From: Comamonas sp. 26
GTDB lineage: Bacteria; Pseudomonadota; Gammaproteobacteria; Burkholderiales; Burkholderiaceae_C
Direction of reading: 5' to 3'
Assembly (NCBI RefSeq): GCF_002754475.1
Contig: NZ_PEFL01000001.1
Location: forward strand, 2,728,001 to 2,792,000
Length of the DNA stretch: 64,000 nt
The notes beneath the pieces were generated by a model. It had not been told where the DNA came from and did not search any database. It saw only the letters and a list, made by a program, of their open reading frames with translations. This document shows positions 1 through 8,170 of the stretch, in pieces (position 1 is the first letter of the stretch; the number at the start of each line of letters is the position of its first letter). Both the position numbers and the translations under genes were made by a program.

Positions 1-51
1 ACCAGCTGCAATAACCAGCGGCAATAAGCGGCAAGCCGGGAAATAGCCCAC

Positions 52-93
52 AAAAAAGCGGCCCCATCATTTACTGATGGGGCCGCTTTTTTT
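52..93. terminator. Strong bidirectional intrinsic terminator
   Basis: A 12-bp perfect GC-rich stem (GCGGCCCCATCA pairing with TGATGGGGCCGC) around a 5-base loop is flanked by an A tract on the left and a T tract on the right, so it can stop transcripts from both sides. It lies just after the small minus-strand ORF at 103-183 and probably ends that transcription unit. Bases 1-51 hold nothing I can assign. Confidence 0.9.
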
Positions 94-102
94 AGTTTGA
101 CC

Positions 103-183
103 TCAAAACACACCGTAGCGATAAGCGACATAGGCCGCTGCGGCCACTCCGATCAGGCACAAGATTGTCATAACTCGGCTCAT
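103..183 (-). CDS. Predicted 26-residue single-pass membrane peptide
   Basis: The ORF starts with ATG at 183 and ends with TGA at 103-105. It encodes a short basic N-terminus (MSRVM), a hydrophobic alanine-rich stretch of about 15 residues (around LIGVAAAAYVA), and the tail YRYGVF. A good Shine-Dalgarno sequence, GAGGTGAG, stands a few bases before the ATG, and a strong terminator follows directly. It could be the last gene of the unit that includes the thioesterase-acetyltransferase gene 76 bases upstream. The family is unknown to me and no function is proposed. The ribosome-binding site, hydrophobic core and terminator together make it more likely real than chance, but nothing here shows it is translated. 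Confidence 0.55.
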   Translation of the reverse strand: MSRVMTILCLIGVAAAAYVAYRYGVF

Positions 184-259
184 CGCTCACCTCAATTTTG
201 AGTAGAAACAGGCTCTACCGCTTGCACCGCAGACGCAAACAGCTATCAATAACAAAGTA

Positions 260-1117
260 TCAAAGCACTTGGCGCATGGTGATATGGGGAATGCCCGCCT
301 CTTCATAGGGCTCACCCACCGGCGTAAAGCCTGCGCGCAGATAAAACTTCTCGGCATGACGCTGAGCGTGCAGCACGATTTCTTTGTCGCCACGGTCACG
401 CGCAGAGGCGACCAGGCTATCGAGAACCATGCGGCCCCAGCGGCCACCACGCACGCTGCGGTCCACGGCCATGCGGCCAATGCGTGCCACGCCCGGTGCA
501 TCGCTGACCAGTCGGCCTGTGGCCACAGGCTGGTTCAAGCCGTTAAACAGCACCACATGGCGGGCCACAGGGTCAAACTCATCAATCTCGATCTCACGCG
601 GCACGCCCTGCTCGCGCACAAATACGGCCAGGCGCAGGCGCTCGGCATCGCGCCCCAGATCGTTCCAGCTGCCGGATCGCAAAGTCACAACTTCCTGCCC
701 CGCTTCATACGCGGTCAACAGGTCGCGCAGTGCCTGCGGCACGGGCTTGGGAGCCTGCGTGGCGGCATCGGCAAACACATAGACCAGCTCCACCGTGTTG
801 AGCAGCTCCATGCCGCGGAAGATACCCGCCTCGAACTGCAGCGAGGTATTGCCCTGCTTGACGCAGCGAATGCCCACATCCAGCACATCGCCCAAGGTGG
901 CAGAGCCGTGAAAGACCGTACCGGCCTTTTTCACAAACATCTCGCCGCCCAGCGATGCAAAACCCGTCTCGTAGGGAATGGCCAGCTGGCGCCAGTAGTT
1001 GCTGATGGCCACATCGGCGTACATCAGGTAATGGGCGTTGAAGACGATCTTCTGTGCATCCACCTCGGCCCAACGCACCTCAATACGGGTAAAGCTGCGG
1101 AAATCCTGTCGGTTCAT
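260..1117 (-). CDS. Fusion of YbgC/FadM-like acyl-CoA thioesterase and GNAT acetyltransferase
   Basis: This 285-residue protein has two enzyme domains. Residues about 1-140 form a 4-hydroxybenzoyl-CoA-thioesterase-type hotdog fold: the segment EVRWAEVDAQKIVFNAHYL carries the conserved Asp and the N-A-H-Y of YbgC-like enzymes, which hydrolyse acyl-CoA thioesters. Residues about 143-285 form a GNAT N-acetyltransferase of the ElaA/YitI kind, with VFVREQGVP near the start and an acetyl-CoA-binding region around RIGRMAVDRSVRGGRWGRMV. Each half has full domain length, so this looks like a genuine fusion and not a sequencing join. The product is expected in the cytoplasm and the substrates are unknown. 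It is transcribed with, and 20 bases downstream of, the esterase gene at 1138-2118. Confidence 0.85.
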   Translation of the reverse strand: MNRQDFRSFTRIEVRWAEVDAQKIVFNAHYLMYADVAISNYWRQLAIPYETGFASLGGEMFVKKAGTVFHGSATLGDVLDVGIRCVKQGNTSLQFEAGIFRGMELLNTVELVYVFADAATQAPKPVPQALRDLLTAYEAGQEVVTLRSGSWNDLGRDAERLRLAVFVREQGVPREIEIDEFDPVARHVVLFNGLNQPVATGRLVSDAPGVARIGRMAVDRSVRGGRWGRMVLDSLVASARDRGDKEIVLHAQRHAEKFYLRAGFTPVGEPYEEAGIPHITMRQVL

Positions 1118-1137
1118 ATTGCTTTGTCTCTCTCGGT

Positions 1138-2118
1138 TTAATTCAGTCCAAATGCACTGCGCAAAGCCTGCGCCATATCCTGATGGGCTTGCCGCGCCTC
1201 GGCAATCACACGGCCCATCTTGATGAATTCATGGGTTACACCCTTGTAGATTTCAAGCTCTACCGGCACGCCAGCCATGCGCAGCATGTCGGCATATTCA
1301 ACGCCCTCATCGACCAGCGGGTCGCACTCGGCCAAGCCTATCCATGCAGGTGCCACATCATCCACATCAGGGGCCAGCAGCGGCGCAAAGCGCCAGTCTT
1401 CTCTGTCCCTGGGGTTGGCAATGTATTGCGCAAAAAACCAGGTGATGGCGGGCTCTTCCAGGACCAGTCCATAGGCATAGCGGCGGTGTGAGTCCGTATC
1501 CTGGTGCGCAGTGGTTCCGGGGTAGATCAGCAATTGCAGCGCCAGCTTCAGGCCCGCATTGCGTGCCTCAATTGCACAAGCTGCAGACAAGGTCCCGCCC
1601 GCGCTGTCACCGCCCACGGCAATGCGACTGGCATCCGCACCCAGACCAGCGGCATGGGCAGGCAGCCACTGAAGCGCATCCCAGGCATCGTTATGGGCCA
1701 CGGGAAATTGAAACTGGGGAGCCAGTCGGTAATCCAGCGACACCACCATGCAGCCCGCCAAATGCGCCAGCTGGCGGCAAAGCTGGTCATGCGTAGCCAC
1801 GCTGCCCACGGTAAAACCGCCGCCATGCAGATACAGCAGCACGGGCAGGCCAACAGCAGGGGCTTCATCCCGCATCACCGGGGCATACAGACGTGCAGGC
1901 AGCAGTGCGCCATCGCGTGCAGGTATCTGTAAATCTTCTACACGCGGCAAGGCTTGCTTGGGGATTTCAAGCACGCCAGCGCCAGCCTCATAGGCCATTT
2001 TTGCGGCATCGGCTCCCAGTTGGTGCATGGGGGTTCGCGCGGCTCGCCCCATGCGGCGAAGCACATCGCGCATGGAGTTTGTCAGGCTGGCAGGTAAAGC
2101 CGCAAAAGAGTCAGGCAT
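1138..2118 (-). CDS. Alpha/beta hydrolase, hormone-sensitive-lipase family esterase
   Basis: The protein is an esterase of the HSL (family IV) type acting on short or medium acyl esters. It shows the oxyanion motif HGGG at residues 98-101 (LYLHGGGFTVGS) and the nucleophile elbow GDSAGG at 170-175 with Ser172. The likely catalytic Asp is in AECDPLVDEG and the His in GVTHEF. I chose the ATG at 2118 (326 residues) because the 24 residues before it are cysteine-rich and unlike a family N-terminus; an ATG at 2190 in the same frame would give 350 residues. There is no clear Shine-Dalgarno sequence before either. The gene is divergent from the kdp operon. Confidence 0.85.
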   Translation of the reverse strand: MPDSFAALPASLTNSMRDVLRRMGRAARTPMHQLGADAAKMAYEAGAGVLEIPKQALPRVEDLQIPARDGALLPARLYAPVMRDEAPAVGLPVLLYLHGGGFTVGSVATHDQLCRQLAHLAGCMVVSLDYRLAPQFQFPVAHNDAWDALQWLPAHAAGLGADASRIAVGGDSAGGTLSAACAIEARNAGLKLALQLLIYPGTTAHQDTDSHRRYAYGLVLEEPAITWFFAQYIANPRDREDWRFAPLLAPDVDDVAPAWIGLAECDPLVDEGVEYADMLRMAGVPVELEIYKGVTHEFIKMGRVIAEARQAHQDMAQALRSAFGLN

Positions 2119-2190
2119 GTTCACGATGGATTTTGACAAAAACACAGGCAGGCATTGTGAGGTGCAGACCTCAGCGCTGCATGTCGCCAA

Positions 2191-2383
2191 TTATTCCCCG
2201 TAAATCATGAACCGCAACGGGGCAGTAAATCACCACTCAACAGCCACCGCCGATCAATATCAAGGGCATCTTGATGCCGTCTTGATACCGCAGCTGCAAA
2301 TCTCTACCCGCTCTTGACGGGTGAATTTCTACATTTCTTCCATCGCAACAGGGCGCAATGCAGCGCCTGCGGGAGGAAATGCA
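2191..2383 (+). promoter_or_regulatory. Upstream region of the kdp operon with a phased CTTGAT repeat
   Basis: This 193-base region separates the esterase from kdpF. It contains the inverted repeat ATCAAG / CTTGAT (2259-2264 and 2270-2275, five bases apart) and another CTTGAT at 2281-2286. The three units are thus spaced about one helical turn apart, as expected of an activator or repressor site. KdpE binding is possible but the sequence does not match a consensus I know. A TTGACG hexamer near 2309 could be a -35 element, though I see no convincing -10 partner. The Shine-Dalgarno sequence GGGAGG precedes kdpF. Confidence 0.4.
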
Positions 2384-2479
2384 ATGACATACGACTGGAT
2401 CGCCACCTTGGCCGTGCTGGCAGCACTGGGCCTGTTTGCCTATTTGGGCTATGCGCTGCTGCGCCCCGAGAATTTTTAA
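2384..2479 (+). CDS. kdpF: KdpF, small subunit of the potassium-transporting ATPase
   Basis: This 31-residue membrane peptide starts at an ATG preceded by GGGAGG. It has one hydrophobic helix followed by YLGYALLRPENF, which resembles the C-terminal LGYLVYALINAEAF of the E. coli subunit. KdpF stabilises the KdpFABC complex in the inner membrane. It is the first gene of the operon, and a second tiny membrane ORF follows nine bases later. Confidence 0.85.
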   Translation: MTYDWIATLAVLAALGLFAYLGYALLRPENF

Positions 2480-2488
2480 GGGGCTGCC

Positions 2489-2581
2489 ATGCAAGTGCTG
2501 CAAGACATCATTTTTGTGAGCCTCACCGTGGTCTGCTTTGTCGGGCTGCTGAGCTTTGTGCGCGCCCTCGCGCGTCTGTAA
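2489..2581 (+). CDS. Second 30-residue membrane peptide between kdpF and kdpA
   Basis: The ORF encodes 30 residues: a short polar start (MQVLQD), one hydrophobic helix of about 18 residues and a basic C-terminus (FVRALARL), so a single-pass protein with the positive end probably in the cytoplasm. It has its own ribosome-binding sequence (AAGGGG) overlapping the kdpF stop region and ends 12 bases before kdpA. Peptides ending in a similar VRxxxRL tail are, as I recall, sometimes found ahead of kdpF/kdpA in other bacteria. The position argues for an accessory subunit of the Kdp complex. This is inference. Confidence 0.7.
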   Translation: MQVLQDIIFVSLTVVCFVGLLSFVRALARL

Positions 2582-2593
2582 GGGAGCAAGATC

Positions 2594-4300
2594 ATGTGGC
2601 TACCCTGGATCGAATTTGCCGCCGTGCTGACGGCGGTGACGCTGCTGACCATTCCCATGGGGAAATGGCTGGCACGTTGCTTTACAAGTGAGCACCACAC
2701 GCTGCTGGAGCGGGTGAGCTACCGCATCATCGGCGTGAACCCGGCGCAGCGCATGGGCTGGCAAGCTTATGGCGGTGCACTGCTGATGAGCAATGCGCTG
2801 ATGCTGCTGCTGGGCTATCTGGTGCTTAGGCTGCAAGGTTGGCTGCCGCTAAATCCGCTGGGTATTGCGGCGCAGACACCTGATCTGGCCTTCAACACTG
2901 CAGCCTCTTTCATCACCAATACCAACTGGCAGGCCTATGCGGGTGAAGCCAGTTTGACGAATGCCACGCAGATGGCAGCCATCACCTTTCTGATGTTTGC
3001 CGGCGCTACAACAGGTGTAGCAGCTGGTGCAGGTTTTGTGCGCGGTCTGGCACGCTCCAGCAGTCAGGATGTTGGTAACTACTGGGTGGACTATGTGCGC
3101 GTGTTCTGGCGCGTGTTACTGCCGCTGTCCTTTGTCATGGCGCTGGTCTATGTCTGGCAGGGCATTCCGCAAACGCTGAATACCCAGACCATTGCTACCA
3201 CTCTTGAAGGTGCAAAGCAGCAGCTGATGCTGGGGCCGGTTGCCAGCCTGGAAAGCATCAAGCACCTGGGCACCAATGGGGGCGGCTTTTTCAGCATGAA
3301 TGCGGCGCACCCGTTCGAGAACCCCACACCGCTGACGAATATGCTGCACATCCTGTCGATGCTGCTTATTCCTGCAGGTCTGACCTATGCCTTTGGCTCC
3401 ATGCTGCTGCGCCGCAAGCAAGGCTGGGTGTTGTTTGGTGCCTGCATGGTGATGTTTGTCGGCTTTTTGAGTCTGGTGTTTGTGGCAGAGCAAAACGGCA
3501 GCCAGTTGCTGGCCCGCGCCGGTGCAGATCAGCAATACAGCCTGAGCCAGAGCGGCGGCAATATGGAGGGTAAAGAACTACGCTTTGGCATTGCCGATAC
3601 CGCCCTGTTTGTCGCCACCACCACGGCAGCGACGACCGGCTCGGTCAACGCCATGCATGACTCGCTGACGCCTCTTGGAAGCATCACGCCGCTGGCGATG
3701 ATGATGCTCAACTGCGTGTTTGGCGGCGATGGGGTGGGTCTGATCAACCTGATCCAGTACGCCATCCTCACGGTGTTTCTGGCCGGCATGATGATTGGCC
3801 GCACGCCAGAATTTTTGGGCAAGAAGATCGAGGTGCGCGAGATCAAGCTGGTCATGCTGTCGGTGCTGGCACACCCGGCTGTCATGCTGGGCCTTACGGC
3901 TCTGGCCGTTCTATGGCCCGATGCCACGGCCAGCCTCAACAACCGGGGTCCGCACGGCTTTAGTGAAATTCTGTATGCCTATGCCTCGGCCACAGCCAAT
4001 AACGGATCGGCCTTTGCCGGGCTGAACGCCAACACACCCTTCTTCAACACCACGCTGGGCCTGGCCATGCTCGGCGGCCGCTATCTTACGCTGCTTCCTT
4101 TGCTGGCCGTAGCCGGCAGCCTCGCCGCCAAGGCCACTGTCCCTGCAGGGCCCGGCACCTTTCCCACGGCCACGCCGTTGTTCATGGGACTGCTGGTGTT
4201 TGTGGTGCTGGTGGTGGGTGGGCTCACCTTCTTGCCGTCGCTGGCCCTTGGCCCGGTGATTGAGCATTTGCAAATGCTGATCGGCCAACTCTACGCATAA
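2594..4300 (+). CDS. kdpA: KdpA, potassium-binding and channel subunit of the Kdp ATPase
   Basis: The 568-residue polytopic inner-membrane protein has the usual KdpA length (about 557-570) and carries the four selectivity-filter-like segments of the SKT superfamily, including [20 protein letters not shown], and [12 protein letters not shown]. It takes up K+ from the periplasm and hands it to KdpB. The start is supported by the Shine-Dalgarno sequence AAGGGAG eight bases before the ATG. It is followed after 55 bases by kdpC and not by kdpB, an unusual order. Nothing in the sequence suggests loss of function. Confidence 0.98.
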   Translation: MWLPWIEFAAVLTAVTLLTIPMGKWLARCFTSEHHTLLERVSYRIIGVNPAQRMGWQAYGGALLMSNALMLLLGYLVLRLQGWLPLNPLGIAAQTPDLAFNTAASFITNTNWQAYAGEASLTNATQMAAITFLMFAGATTGVAAGAGFVRGLARSSSQDVGNYWVDYVRVFWRVLLPLSFVMALVYVWQGIPQTLNTQTIATTLEGAKQQLMLGPVASLESIKHLGTNGGGFFSMNAAHPFENPTPLTNMLHILSMLLIPAGLTYAFGSMLLRRKQGWVLFGACMVMFVGFLSLVFVAEQNGSQLLARAGADQQYSLSQSGGNMEGKELRFGIADTALFVATTTAATTGSVNAMHDSLTPLGSITPLAMMMLNCVFGGDGVGLINLIQYAILTVFLAGMMIGRTPEFLGKKIEVREIKLVMLSVLAHPAVMLGLTALAVLWPDATASLNNRGPHGFSEILYAYASATANNGSAFAGLNANTPFFNTTLGLAMLGGRYLTLLPLLAVAGSLAAKATVPAGPGTFPTATPLFMGLLVFVVLVVGGLTFLPSLALGPVIEHLQMLIGQLYA

Positions 4301-4355
4301 GTATTTTTTTGCCAAAGACCTGCAGCTCACGTGCTCGCAGGTCAAGGAGCAAGTC

Positions 4356-5042
4356 ATGACAACTACCAATCTCACACTTTCCAACACTGCCGTGAATGCG
4401 CAGCCCGTCCGCTGGCCCCTGCTGCTAGGCAGCAGCCTGCGCGCAGCCGTTCTGGTTATGCTGGTGGGCGGCATTGCCTACCCCTTGCTAGTCACCGGTA
4501 TTGCACAAACGGTACTACCCCAAGTGGCCAATGGCAGTCTGCTCGAGCGCAACGGCCAAGTTATTGGCTCGGCACTGATTGGCCAATCTTTCGCGGGTGC
4601 GGGTTACTTTCACAGCCGCCCCAGCGCCACCACAGCGCCTGACCCTGATAAGGAAGGCAGCAGCATTGCCGCGCCCTATAACGCCGGGCTGTCTGCAGCC
4701 AGCAATCAAGGGGCTACTCACCAGGGCCTGATGGACAGCGTGAGCGAACGCGTGGCGAAGTACCGGACTGATAACCGCCTGGGGACCAGTGCAATGGTGC
4801 CGGTGGATGCCGTTACGGCATCCGCATCGGGGCTGGATCCACATATCTCATTGGCCAATGCCCAGCTGCAATTACCTCGTGTGGCGCAGACCCGCGGTCT
4901 GCCGCTAGAGCAAGTCCAACCGCTGCTGCAGCAAGCTACTCAGCAGCGCACGCTGGGTGTGCTGGGTGAGCCGCGCGTGAACGTGCTGCAGCTCAATCTG
5001 GCGCTGGATGCACTGCAACCCGCTGCCAAGGCTAAGGAGTAA
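4356..5042 (+). CDS. kdpC: KdpC, assembly and catalytic chaperone subunit of the Kdp ATPase
   Basis: The 228-residue protein has a single membrane helix near residues 28-50 (VLVMLVGGIAYPLLVTGIAQ) and a periplasmic domain containing the family motifs IGQSFAG, YFHSRPSA and a C-terminal VNVLQLNLAL. It is somewhat longer than the E. coli protein (190 residues), mainly from an N-terminal extension of about 25 residues and the tail. KdpC stabilises the complex and affects its nucleotide affinity. Here it lies between kdpA and kdpB; in the common arrangement it follows kdpB. Only three bases separate its stop from the kdpB start. Confidence 0.97.
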   Translation: MTTTNLTLSNTAVNAQPVRWPLLLGSSLRAAVLVMLVGGIAYPLLVTGIAQTVLPQVANGSLLERNGQVIGSALIGQSFAGAGYFHSRPSATTAPDPDKEGSSIAAPYNAGLSAASNQGATHQGLMDSVSERVAKYRTDNRLGTSAMVPVDAVTASASGLDPHISLANAQLQLPRVAQTRGLPLEQVQPLLQQATQQRTLGVLGEPRVNVLQLNLALDALQPAAKAKE

Positions 5043-5045
5043 GTC

Positions 5046-7130
5046 ATGAGACATACAACAAACAAATCACCACTGTTCAGTGCGGCACTGGTGCGTACAT
5101 CACTATGGGATGCGCTGCGCAAGCTGTCGCCGCGCACGCAATGGGCCAACCCGGTCATGTTTGTCGTCTACCTGGGTGCCATTTTGACCACCCTGCTGTG
5201 GATGCAGGCACTCAATGATCCCGCATCTACCGATGCAGGCTTTACGCTGGCCATTGCACTGTGGCTGTGGTTCACACTGCTGTTTGCCAACTTTGCCGAA
5301 GCTCTGGCCGAAGGCCGCAGCCGCGCCCAGGCCGCCAGTCTGCGCGGCATGAAGCGCGATACCGTGGCCAAGGTGCTGCAACAACCTCGATACGACAGCA
5401 GCTGGCTTCCCATGCGCGCCAGCGAGTTGCGCAAGGGCGTGACCTTGCTGGTCGAAGCGGGTGATGTCATTGCACTGGACGGTACGGTCATTGAAGGCGT
5501 TGCCTCAGTGGACGAAAGCGCCATCACGGGTGAATCAGCCCCTGTGATTCGCGAAGCTGGGGGCGATTTTTCGTCGGTCACCGGTGGCACTCGCGTGCTG
5601 TCTGACTGGCTGGTGGTTGAAGTCACCGTCAACCCCGGTGAATCGTTTTTGGACCGAATGATCTCCATGGTCGAATCGGCCAAGCGCCAGAAAACACCCA
5701 ACGAGCTGGCGCTGACGATTTTGCTGGTCGGCCTGACACTGGTATTCCTGCTCGTCATCGTCACGCTGTGGCCGTTCTCCACCTTCGCCGTGGCGCAAGC
5801 AGGAGCCGGAAACGTGGTGAGCATCACGGTGTTGATTGCGCTGCTGGTCTGCCTGATTCCCACCACCATCGGCGGCCTGCTATCGGCCATTGGCGTGGCG
5901 GGCATGAGCCGCATGATGCAGGCCAATGTGATCGCAACCTCGGGCCGCGCAGTGGAAGCAGCCGGTGACGTGGACGTGCTGCTGCTGGACAAGACCGGCA
6001 CCATCACTCTGGGCAACCGTCAGGCCAGCGAGTTCTTTGCGGCCCCCGGCGTGAGCATGCAGCTGCTGGCCGAAGCGGCACAACTGGCATCGCTGGCCGA
6101 CGAAACCCCAGAAGGCCGCAGCATCGTGGCGCTGGCGCGTGAACACTACGGCCAGCCAGAGCGCAGCGTGGCCGATATTCAAACGGGCCAACCGGTGGAG
6201 TTTGTCCCCTTTACCGCCCAGACCCGCATGAGCGGTATCGATATAGGCCCGCGTAACCTGCGCAAGGGTGCAGCCGATGCAGTGCGCCGCCATCTGGAAG
6301 CACTGGGCGGCCAGTTCCCCGGCCAGGTACAGCTGGCGGTGGACAATGTTTCGCGCAAAGGCAGCACGCCGCTGGTGGTAGCCGATGGTGCCAAGGTACT
6401 GGGCGTGATCGAGCTCAAAGACATCGTCAAGCCCGGCATGAAAGAGCGCTTTGCCGAGCTGCGCCGCATGGGCATCCAGACCATCATGGTGACCGGCGAC
6501 AATCCGCTCACCGCCGCCGCCATCGCGGCCGAGGCAGGTGTGGATGACTATCTGGCCGAAGCCCGGCCCGAGGACAAGCTGCAGCTGATTCGCAGCCACC
6601 AAGCTGCAGGCCGTCTGGTAGCCATGACGGGTGACGGCACCAACGATGCCCCTGCGCTGGCTCAGGCCGATGTGGCCGTGGCCATGAACAGCGGCACGCA
6701 GGCCGCCAAAGAGGCGGGCAATATGGTGGACTTGGACAGCAACCCAACCAAGCTGATCGAGGTGGTGGAAACCGGCAAGCAGATGCTGATGACGCGGGGC
6801 GCACTGACCACCTTCAGCATTGCCAACGATGTTGCCAAGTATTTCGCCATCATTCCTGCCGCTTTTGTGGGCACCTATCCGCAACTGGCTTCACTCAATG
6901 TGATGCAGCTGCACAGCTCAGACTCGGCCATTTTGAGTGCGGTGATCTTCAACGCGCTGATCATCATCGCCCTGGTGCCTTTGGCCTTGCGCGGTGTGTC
7001 CTACCGCGCCGTGGGCGCTGCCGTGCTGCTGCGCCGCAATCTGCTGATCTATGGACTGGGCGGACTGATCGTGCCATTTGTCGGCATCAAGCTCATCGAC
7101 ATGCTACTGGCCGCGCTGGGTCTGGTTTAA
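5046..7130 (+). CDS. kdpB: KdpB, P-type ATPase subunit of the potassium uptake complex
   Basis: This 694-residue catalytic subunit couples ATP hydrolysis to K+ uptake. It shows the actuator TGES motif ([12 protein letters not shown]), the phosphorylation motif DKTGT with Asp315, the hinge motif [11 protein letters not shown] and the KdpB-specific membrane segment around [21 protein letters not shown]. Length matches the family (about 680-700). The Shine-Dalgarno sequence AAGGAG overlaps the end of kdpC, which suggests translational coupling. The next gene in the same direction is a TorF-type porin. Confidence 0.98.
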   Translation: MRHTTNKSPLFSAALVRTSLWDALRKLSPRTQWANPVMFVVYLGAILTTLLWMQALNDPASTDAGFTLAIALWLWFTLLFANFAEALAEGRSRAQAASLRGMKRDTVAKVLQQPRYDSSWLPMRASELRKGVTLLVEAGDVIALDGTVIEGVASVDESAITGESAPVIREAGGDFSSVTGGTRVLSDWLVVEVTVNPGESFLDRMISMVESAKRQKTPNELALTILLVGLTLVFLLVIVTLWPFSTFAVAQAGAGNVVSITVLIALLVCLIPTTIGGLLSAIGVAGMSRMMQANVIATSGRAVEAAGDVDVLLLDKTGTITLGNRQASEFFAAPGVSMQLLAEAAQLASLADETPEGRSIVALAREHYGQPERSVADIQTGQPVEFVPFTAQTRMSGIDIGPRNLRKGAADAVRRHLEALGGQFPGQVQLAVDNVSRKGSTPLVVADGAKVLGVIELKDIVKPGMKERFAELRRMGIQTIMVTGDNPLTAAAIAAEAGVDDYLAEARPEDKLQLIRSHQAAGRLVAMTGDGTNDAPALAQADVAVAMNSGTQAAKEAGNMVDLDSNPTKLIEVVETGKQMLMTRGALTTFSIANDVAKYFAIIPAAFVGTYPQLASLNVMQLHSSDSAILSAVIFNALIIIALVPLALRGVSYRAVGAAVLLRRNLLIYGLGGLIVPFVGIKLIDMLLAALGLV

Positions 7131-7229
7131 GCACCGCACCGCTCTCATCTTTCTCCGTTAATCAATACGTCTTGCCTGCCCTGGGCCTGTGGCCCGGGGT
7201 GAAAAAGTTTTGTCTGTCGATCATTCATC

Positions 7230-8141
7230 ATGTACGCCTTATCTCTCAAAACACCTCCAACCTGCTTATCCTGCGCTGTAGCGATGGTGGCGCTGGGTGT
7301 CTTATTTTTTGTATCCAACAAGGCGCAAGCCCAAGATTTTCAGGCGCAGTCAGCTATAGCTTCTGTAGTCCCTGGGTCGTCTGTGGAGTCTGATCTGCCT
7401 GTTGCAGCAACTTCTCCGTTCGCCCTCAGCGGCAGCCTGAGTCTGCTGACCGATTACCGCTTTCGCGGTATTTCGCAAACCTGGCGGGGCGCTGCATTGC
7501 AAGGCGGAGTCGAGCTGGCCATGCCTCATGGCTGGTACCTGGGAACCTGGCTATCCAATGTCTCCAGCAACAGCTACCCCCAAGGGCAGAGTCTGGAGCA
7601 TGATCTCTATGGTGGCTGGCGTGGTGATGTGTGGCCGGACTGGAAGCTAGATGCCGGCCTGCTGCACTATCGCTACCCTGGTGCTCGCCTGAATGCCGAT
7701 AGTGGAAGCACCAAGCGCTTTGATACCACCGAGGCTTATCTGGGTGCCACGCATGGCGGCTTCAATGTCAAATGGTCGCTGGCACTGACGCCGTACTTCG
7801 GTCTGCGCGAGAGCACAGCCGGCTCTGCCTTTGCGACGGCATTGACGCCTGCAGGCAGCAGCCGCGGCAGCCAGTACCTGGATCTGAACTACCAGCACCC
7901 GCTGGGCGACTGGGCCACGCTGGGCCTGCATGCGGGCTATACCCATGTGCGCAACTACAGCGAGGTTTCGTATGCCGACTGGCGCGTCTCTCTGGCCAAG
8001 ACCTGGGGCGCATGGACGGCCTCTGCTGCCTGGGTGGGAACATCGGCCGATGCCCGCTACTACAGCGCAGTCAACAACCAGGGACAGATACGCAGCCTGG
8101 AGCGCAGCGGCCTGGTTCTGGCCCTGAGCGCCGCATTCTGA
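7230..8141 (+). CDS. TorF-type putative porin inside the kdp operon
   Basis: The 303-residue protein has an N-terminal signal sequence (hydrophobic about residues 15-30, likely cleavage after NKAQA) and a body of alternating amphipathic strands ending in an aromatic residue (LSAAF-COOH), typical of outer-membrane beta barrels. The segment SGSLSLLTDYRFRGISQT is characteristic of the TorF/Gcw_chp family (TIGR02001). It lies 99 bases after kdpB and 29 bases before kdpD on the same strand, so it is probably co-transcribed. I infer a role in K+ or small-solute passage across the outer membrane under potassium limitation; no direct evidence is visible. Confidence 0.85.
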   Translation: MYALSLKTPPTCLSCAVAMVALGVLFFVSNKAQAQDFQAQSAIASVVPGSSVESDLPVAATSPFALSGSLSLLTDYRFRGISQTWRGAALQGGVELAMPHGWYLGTWLSNVSSNSYPQGQSLEHDLYGGWRGDVWPDWKLDAGLLHYRYPGARLNADSGSTKRFDTTEAYLGATHGGFNVKWSLALTPYFGLRESTAGSAFATALTPAGSSRGSQYLDLNYQHPLGDWATLGLHAGYTHVRNYSEVSYADWRVSLAKTWGAWTASAAWVGTSADARYYSAVNNQGQIRSLERSGLVLALSAAF

Positions 8142-8170
8142 TGCTGCAAGAGTGATACGCTGATACCCCA

